Translations under genes and position numbers: made by a program
Notes under the pieces: generated by a model
The model's input: the letters and a program-made list of their open reading frames with translations, nothing else
The model's database searches: none
Told to the model about the DNA's origin: nothing
Assembly (NCBI GenBank): GCA_038182865.1
Contig: CP116226.1
Location: 1,984,001-2,048,000, forward strand
Source: Microbacterium enclense
Lineage (GTDB): Bacteria; Actinomycetota; Actinomycetes; Actinomycetales; Microbacteriaceae
Reading direction: 5' to 3'
Length of the DNA stretch: 64,000 nt
Shown: positions 60,286 through 64,000 of the stretch, in pieces
How positions within the stretch are numbered: position 1 is the first letter of the stretch
How the letters are laid out: every line of letters begins with the position of its first letter

Positions 60286-61182
60286 ATGACCGATGCCGTC
60301 GTCCTGGTGTCCGGCGGTGCCGCCGTCACCCCGTTCACCACGCCCGCGGATGCCGCCGGGTCGGGGCTCGCCGCGGGCAACACCCTGACCGCGCTTCGTG
60401 CGCACCTCCTCGAGCGCGGCGTCCGCGTCTTCACCGCGCCGGCGCGGATCGGCGTCGGAGAGGTGCGGGCGGATGCCGGGTGGCAGGGCTTCGGCGATGT
60501 TCCCGTCGTGCTTCCCGCCGACGTCACCGTCAACTCCGTGGGCGCGATCGACGATGCGGGCGTCGCGCTCGCTGCATTCCTGCGCCGGCTCGCGGCGGAG
60601 GAGGGAGTGTCCCGTGTCGACCTCGTCGGTCACTCGATGGGCGGACTGTTCTCGCGGGCGGCGATCCGCGAACTCGCTCCGACCGGACCGCGTGTCGAGC
60701 GTCTGATCACCCTCGGAACGCCGTGGGACGGCGCGGTCCTGGGTGATGCCGTCGCGGGCGAGATCTCGGATGCCGACGCACACGGCGACCCCGCGACGCG
60801 CCGCATTCTCGCCGAGGCCCGGGCCTATGCCGCAGCGAATTCGCAGGGCGCAGCCGAGCAGGTGTCGCAGCGGTTCCTTCGCGCCTGGAACGACGCCCAG
60901 GCGGGGGTGCTCGACGGCATTCCGGTGACGGCGATCGGGGCGGGGTTCTTCGCCGCCGCGACCGAGCCGACGCAGCTGTGGCCGCACGACGGTCTCGTCT
61001 CGTTGCGCAGCGGTCGTGCCGACGACGTGCCGGTCGAGGTGCTGCCCATGGTCGAGCGCCACGCGTTCGGCGACAACGTCCACAGCATCTTCTTCGCCGA
61101 GGCATTCGGACTGCCGTGGGAGCGCGCGCTGACGTGGAACCCGGAGGTGTTCGCCGTCGTCGACGCGGCCCTGGGAATCTGA
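60286..61182 (+). CDS. Alpha/beta-hydrolase, lipase-like
   Basis: A 298-residue hydrolase with the nucleophile elbow GHSMGG (Ser117), a likely acid in the ...PHDGLVS... segment (LWPHDGLVSLRSG) and His in ERHAFGDNVH or NVHSIFF near the C-terminus. GTPWDG after the elbow is common in lipases and cutinase-like enzymes. No signal peptide is visible (MTDAVVLVSGG start), so it is cytosolic or non-classically exported. ATG with a CTGAAGGAG site upstream. Substrate unknown. Confidence 0.85.
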   Translation: MTDAVVLVSGGAAVTPFTTPADAAGSGLAAGNTLTALRAHLLERGVRVFTAPARIGVGEVRADAGWQGFGDVPVVLPADVTVNSVGAIDDAGVALAAFLRRLAAEEGVSRVDLVGHSMGGLFSRAAIRELAPTGPRVERLITLGTPWDGAVLGDAVAGEISDADAHGDPATRRILAEARAYAAANSQGAAEQVSQRFLRAWNDAQAGVLDGIPVTAIGAGFFAAATEPTQLWPHDGLVSLRSGRADDVPVEVLPMVERHAFGDNVHSIFFAEAFGLPWERALTWNPEVFAVVDAALGI

Positions 61183-61216
61183 CCGGAGCGCTGGACGCGG
61201 TGGCATCCGGGGTATA

Positions 61217-61233
61217 TGTTGTGAGAACCAACA
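61217..61233. promoter_or_regulatory. Candidate XylR operator upstream of xylA
   Basis: TGTTG (61217-61221), seven bases, CAACA (61229-61233), an inverted repeat in the style of ROK/XylR sites, overlapping a TATATG -10-like hexamer (61213-61218). It ends 53 bp before xylA. Confidence 0.55.
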
Positions 61234-61285
61234 AACCCGCCGTGCGTCACCGCGCACTCGTGCGTCTCCATGCGAAGGAGCAGGA

Positions 61286-62473
61286 ATGCCCACCCCCACC
61301 CGCGATGACAAGTTCTCGTTCGGACTCTGGACCATCGGCTACAACGGCGCCGACCCGTTCGGCGGCCCGACCCGCCCGGCACTCGATGTCGTGCACGCGG
61401 TCGAGAAGCTGTCCGAGCTCGGCGCCTACGGACTGACTTTCCACGACGACGACCTCTTCGCCTTCGGCTCCACGGATGCCGAGCGCCAGACGCAGATCGA
61501 CCGCCTCAAGGGCGCTCTCGCCGACACCGGCGTGGTCGTGCCGATGGTGACCACGAATCTCTTCTCGGCCCCCGTCTTCAAGGACGGCGGCTTCACCTCG
61601 AACGACCGCCAGGTGCGCCGCTTCGCGTTGCGCAAGGTGCTGCGCAACCTCGACCTCGCTGCCGAGCTCGGTGCGAAGACGTTCGTCATGTGGGGTGGCC
61701 GCGAGGGCGCCGAGTACGACTCCGCGAAGGACATCCGCCAGGCGCTCGAGCGCTACCGCGAGGCCGTCAACCTCCTCGGCGACTACGTCACCGACAAGGG
61801 CTACGACATCCGCTTCGCCATCGAGCCCAAGCCCAACGAGCCGCGCGGCGACATTCTGCTCCCCACCCTCGGCCACGCGATCGCCTTCATCGACTCGCTC
61901 GAGCGCCCCGAGCTCGTGGGCCTGAACCCCGAGGTCGGCCACGAGCAGATGGCGGGCCTGAACTTCGCCGCCGGCATCGCCCAGGCGCTGTACCACGGCA
62001 AGCTCTTCCACATCGACCTGAACGGTCAGCGCGGCATCAAGTACGACCAGGACCTCGTGTTCGGTCACGGCGACCTGCACAACGCCTTCGCGCTCGTCGA
62101 CCTGCTCGAGAACGGCGGCCCGGGTGGAGTGCCCGCCTACGACGGCCCGCGCCACTTCGACTACAAGCCGTCGCGCACCGAGGACGAGACGGGTGTCTGG
62201 GACTCGGTCTCGGCCAACATGAACACCTACCTGCTGCTGAAGGAGCGGGCCGCGGCCTTCCGCGCCGACCCCGAGGTGCAGGAGGCGCTCGCCGCCGCGA
62301 AGGTCGCCGAGCTCGCCCAGCCGACGCTCAACGAGGGCGAGTCGTACGACGACCTCCTCGCCGACCGCTCGGCGTACGAGGACTTCGACACCGACGTGTA
62401 CCTCGGCGGCAAGGGCTTCGGCTTCGTCCGCCTGCAGCAGCTCGCCACCGAGCACCTGCTCGGCGCACGCTGA
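61286..62473 (+). CDS. xylA: Xylose isomerase
   Basis: A 395-residue enzyme that converts D-xylose to D-xylulose. FHDDDLFAFG (active-site His near residue 53), the metal-binding EPKPNEPRGD (near 180), NPEVGHEQMAG near residue 215 and HIDLNGQRGIKYDQD near 245 match the actinobacterial class I XylA. The ATG at 61286 has GAAGGAG six bases upstream. A TGTTG-N7-CAACA site upstream suggests ROK control. A strong terminator follows, so xylB likely has its own promoter. Confidence 0.96.
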   Translation: MPTPTRDDKFSFGLWTIGYNGADPFGGPTRPALDVVHAVEKLSELGAYGLTFHDDDLFAFGSTDAERQTQIDRLKGALADTGVVVPMVTTNLFSAPVFKDGGFTSNDRQVRRFALRKVLRNLDLAAELGAKTFVMWGGREGAEYDSAKDIRQALERYREAVNLLGDYVTDKGYDIRFAIEPKPNEPRGDILLPTLGHAIAFIDSLERPELVGLNPEVGHEQMAGLNFAAGIAQALYHGKLFHIDLNGQRGIKYDQDLVFGHGDLHNAFALVDLLENGGPGGVPAYDGPRHFDYKPSRTEDETGVWDSVSANMNTYLLLKERAAAFRADPEVQEALAAAKVAELAQPTLNEGESYDDLLADRSAYEDFDTDVYLGGKGFGFVRLQQLATEHLLGAR

Positions 62474-62481
62474 GTCTCGCG

Positions 62482-62509
62482 GGGCCCGGATGCCGTGGCA
62501 TCCGGGCCC
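62482..62509 (+). terminator. Terminator of xylA
   Basis: GGGCCCGGATGCC (62482-62494) and GGCATCCGGGCCC (62497-62509) form a perfect 13-bp stem, starting 8 bp after the xylA stop. It occupies the first part of the 396-bp gap 62474-62869; the rest holds two GTGTCC palindromes and the probable xylB promoter. Confidence 0.75.
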
Positions 62510-62653
62510 TTCCCGCCTGACGCGCCGCGGTCGGCGCCCTCGTGCCCGGCCCTCGGCACAGCGTCCGGCGCTGCGCCGCGTCCGACGGCGCCGTGCACAC
62601 GCGGAGCCGCGCACACGCGGAGCCGCGTCCCCCGCATCGCCGCACTCCTTCCC

Positions 62654-62708
62654 GAGTGTCCAGAACACCCGGACGGCCGCGAAATCCGTCCGGGTGTTTC
62701 GGACACTC
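62654..62708. repeat. GTGTCC palindrome, copy 3
   Basis: GAGTGTCCAGAACACCC... (62654-62676) faces its near-complement ending GTTTCGGACACTC (62686-62708), two adjacent mismatches in 23-bp arms. Confidence 0.8.
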
Positions 62709-62746
62709 AACCGGTGTCGCGACCCGGCGGGGGCGGCATCCAGCCG

Positions 62747-62809
62747 TTGAGCGTTCAGGGAACGCCGCCGTAACCGGGTGCACCTTTACGGTGTTTCCTG
62801 GACGCTCAA
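62747..62809. repeat. GTGTCC palindrome, copy 4 (diverged)
   Basis: TTGAGCGTTCAGGGAACGCCG (62747-62767) faces CGGTGTTTCCTGGACGCTCAA (62789-62809); arms pair at most positions. It ends 60 bp before xylB. Confidence 0.65.
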
Positions 62810-62869
62810 GGCCAAGACAGAACAACGAGAGCAGCGCCGAAGAGGGCGCGGCAGACAGAAGGGCAGAGC

Positions 62870-64000
62870 ATGGCGCTCGTCATGGGTGTCGATTCGTCGA
62901 CGCAGTCGTGCAAGGTCGTCGTCGTCGACGCCGAGACGGGGCGCGTGGTGCGCGAGGGGCGCGCGTCGCATCCCTCCGGCACCGCGGTCGACCCCGAAGC
63001 CTGGTGGAGCGCGCTCCAGGATGCCATCGTCCAGGCGGGCGGCCTCGACGACGTCGCGGCGGTCTCGATCGCGGGGCAGCAGCACGGCATGGTCGTGCTC
63101 GATGCCGACGGGAACGTCATCCGCGATGCGTTGCTGTGGAACGACACGCGTTCGGCGCAGGCGGCGCGCGACCTCATCGACGAGGTCGGAGCCGCGGAGT
63201 ACGCCGAGCGCACGGGCGCCGTGCCCGTCGCGTCGTTCACCGGGACGAAGCTGCGGTGGCTGCGGGATGCCGAGCCCGACAACGCCGCGCGTGTGGCCGC
63301 CGTCGCTCTCCCGCACGACTGGCTCACGTGGCGCTTGCGGGGATTCGGTCCGGGCAACGCCCTGCTCGAGGAGCTCGTCACCGATCGGTCGGATGCCTCG
63401 GGCACCGCGTACTGGGGTGCCGACGGCTACGACCTCGACCTGTTCGCGCGCGCGCTCGGGCACGAGGCCGTGCTGCCCCGCGTGCTCGGCCCGTGGGAGA
63501 GCGCCGGTACCGTGCCCGGGGGAGCCCTCGTGGGGCCGGGCGCCGGCGACAATGCCGGAGCCGCTCTCGGCCTGGGAGCCGGGGTCGGAGACGTCGTCGT
63601 CTCGCTCGGCACGTCCGGTACCGTGTTCGCCGTTGCCGATGCGCCCACTCGCGACACGACCGGAACGGTCGCCGGCTTCGCCGACGCGACGGGCAAGTTC
63701 CTGCCGCTCGTCGCCACACTGAACGCGGCTCGCGTCCTCGACGCTTTCGCCGGCCTCCTCGGCGTCTCCCACGACGAGCTCGGCGCCCTCGCGCTCGAGG
63801 CGGAGCCGGGCGCCGGGGGAGTCGTGCTCGTACCCTGGTTCGAGGGGGAACGCACCCCCAACCTTCCGCACGCGCAGGCGTCGCTGACCGGACTGACCCT
63901 GGCATCCACGAACCGCGCGAACTTCGCGCGCGCAGCGATCGAGGGGATGTTGAGCGGTCTCGCCGTCGGTCTCGAGGCCATCCAGGCCCAGGGCGTCGAG
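62870..64000 (+). CDS. xylB: Xylulokinase, 5' part (runs off window)
   Basis: 377 codons are visible and remain open at the right edge. The product starts MALVMGVDSSTQSCKVV (phosphate-binding motif) and contains AGQQHGMVVL near residue 68, LWNDTRSA near 88, the LPHDWLTWRL segment near residue 148 and the SLGTSGTVFAV ATP-site near 246. It phosphorylates D-xylulose to xylulose 5-phosphate. The ATG at 62870 has AGAAGGG upstream. The last part of the FGGY C-terminal domain lies outside the window. Confidence 0.95.
   Translation, partial: MALVMGVDSSTQSCKVVVVDAETGRVVREGRASHPSGTAVDPEAWWSALQDAIVQAGGLDDVAAVSIAGQQHGMVVLDADGNVIRDALLWNDTRSAQAARDLIDEVGAAEYAERTGAVPVASFTGTKLRWLRDAEPDNAARVAAVALPHDWLTWRLRGFGPGNALLEELVTDRSDASGTAYWGADGYDLDLFARALGHEAVLPRVLGPWESAGTVPGGALVGPGAGDNAGAALGLGAGVGDVVVSLGTSGTVFAVADAPTRDTTGTVAGFADATGKFLPLVATLNAARVLDAFAGLLGVSHDELGALALEAEPGAGGVVLVPWFEGERTPNLPHAQASLTGLTLASTNRANFARAAIEGMLSGLAVGLEAIQAQGVE

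Noticed and set aside
62778..63722. Plus-strand frame overlapping the start of xylB
   Set aside because: Arg/Ser/Pro-rich shadow in the wrong frame. The true xylulokinase frame starts at 62870 and runs off the window.
1..64000. tRNA or rRNA genes, insertion sequences, replication origin
   Set aside because: I looked for tRNA-like cloverleafs, rRNA motifs, transposase-like proteins and DnaA-box clusters and found none convincing; short RNAs could be missed by eye.

Overview
The window is a GC-rich chromosomal segment from an actinobacterium. The tlyA-nadK-recN-pyrG-nudix-xerD order, GTG starts, 4-bp ATGA/GTGA gene overlaps, leaderless promoters and a strong excess of the heptamer GGATGCC/GGCATCC fit the family Microbacteriaceae, most likely Microbacterium. 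That placement is inferred from gene order and composition; I could not run a search. No rRNA, tRNA, CRISPR array, insertion sequence or prophage was seen.

Region 1 (1-10.1 kb) is conserved housekeeping. It holds a truncated TPR-like gene, a HAD-IIA phosphatase, a 56-codon small gene, tlyA, nadK and recN in one overlapping operon. Next come pyrG from what looks like a leaderless promoter, an ADP-ribose-pyrophosphatase-type Nudix enzyme, xerD and an ABC-F protein.

Region 2 (10.2-18 kb) is accessory: a short LysR-HTH protein, a GMC oxidoreductase coupled to an unusual alpha/beta-hydrolase fused to a gluconate-2-dehydrogenase-subunit-3-like domain, an SDR, a secreted subtilase-like protein without the canonical Asp/His, and a LacI regulator.

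Region 3 (18-33 kb) is a sugar-catabolic island. It contains an Idh/MocA dehydrogenase, a DeoC/LacD-type aldolase, a DUF4432 epimerase-like protein, a LacI regulator with perfect 12-bp operators, a ManA-like isomerase, an FGGY kinase, a FrcACB-type ABC transporter, a class II aldolase, a PfkB kinase and a GlcD-GlcF fusion oxidoreductase. A 450-bp tandem array of hairpin repeats sits between transporter and aldolase.

Region 4 (33-47 kb) holds a GntR regulon (nitrilase, GntR, MHS transporter, DUF2848 protein) joined by a shared GTATAC-N5-GTATRC site, a 1027-residue secreted glycoside hydrolase, a P-loop/HAD fusion, a second FGGY kinase with a LacD/YihT-like aldolase and LacI regulator, and a GH13 enzyme.

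Region 5 (47-50.5 kb) is an HTH / ImmA-IrrE protease / seven-helix membrane protein / membrane-anchored hydrolase module.

Region 6 (50.5-64 kb) is polyol and pentose use: a mannitol-dehydrogenase-family enzyme, an inverted near-identical copy of the FrcACB transporter with a FrcK-like kinase, an SDR, an alditol oxidase, a ROK regulator, a glutathione peroxidase, a lipase-like hydrolase, xylA and the 5' part of xylB. A family of GTGTCC-type palindromes is scattered here. The two transporter cassettes face each other about 24 kb apart and form inverted repeats of about 2.9 kb.
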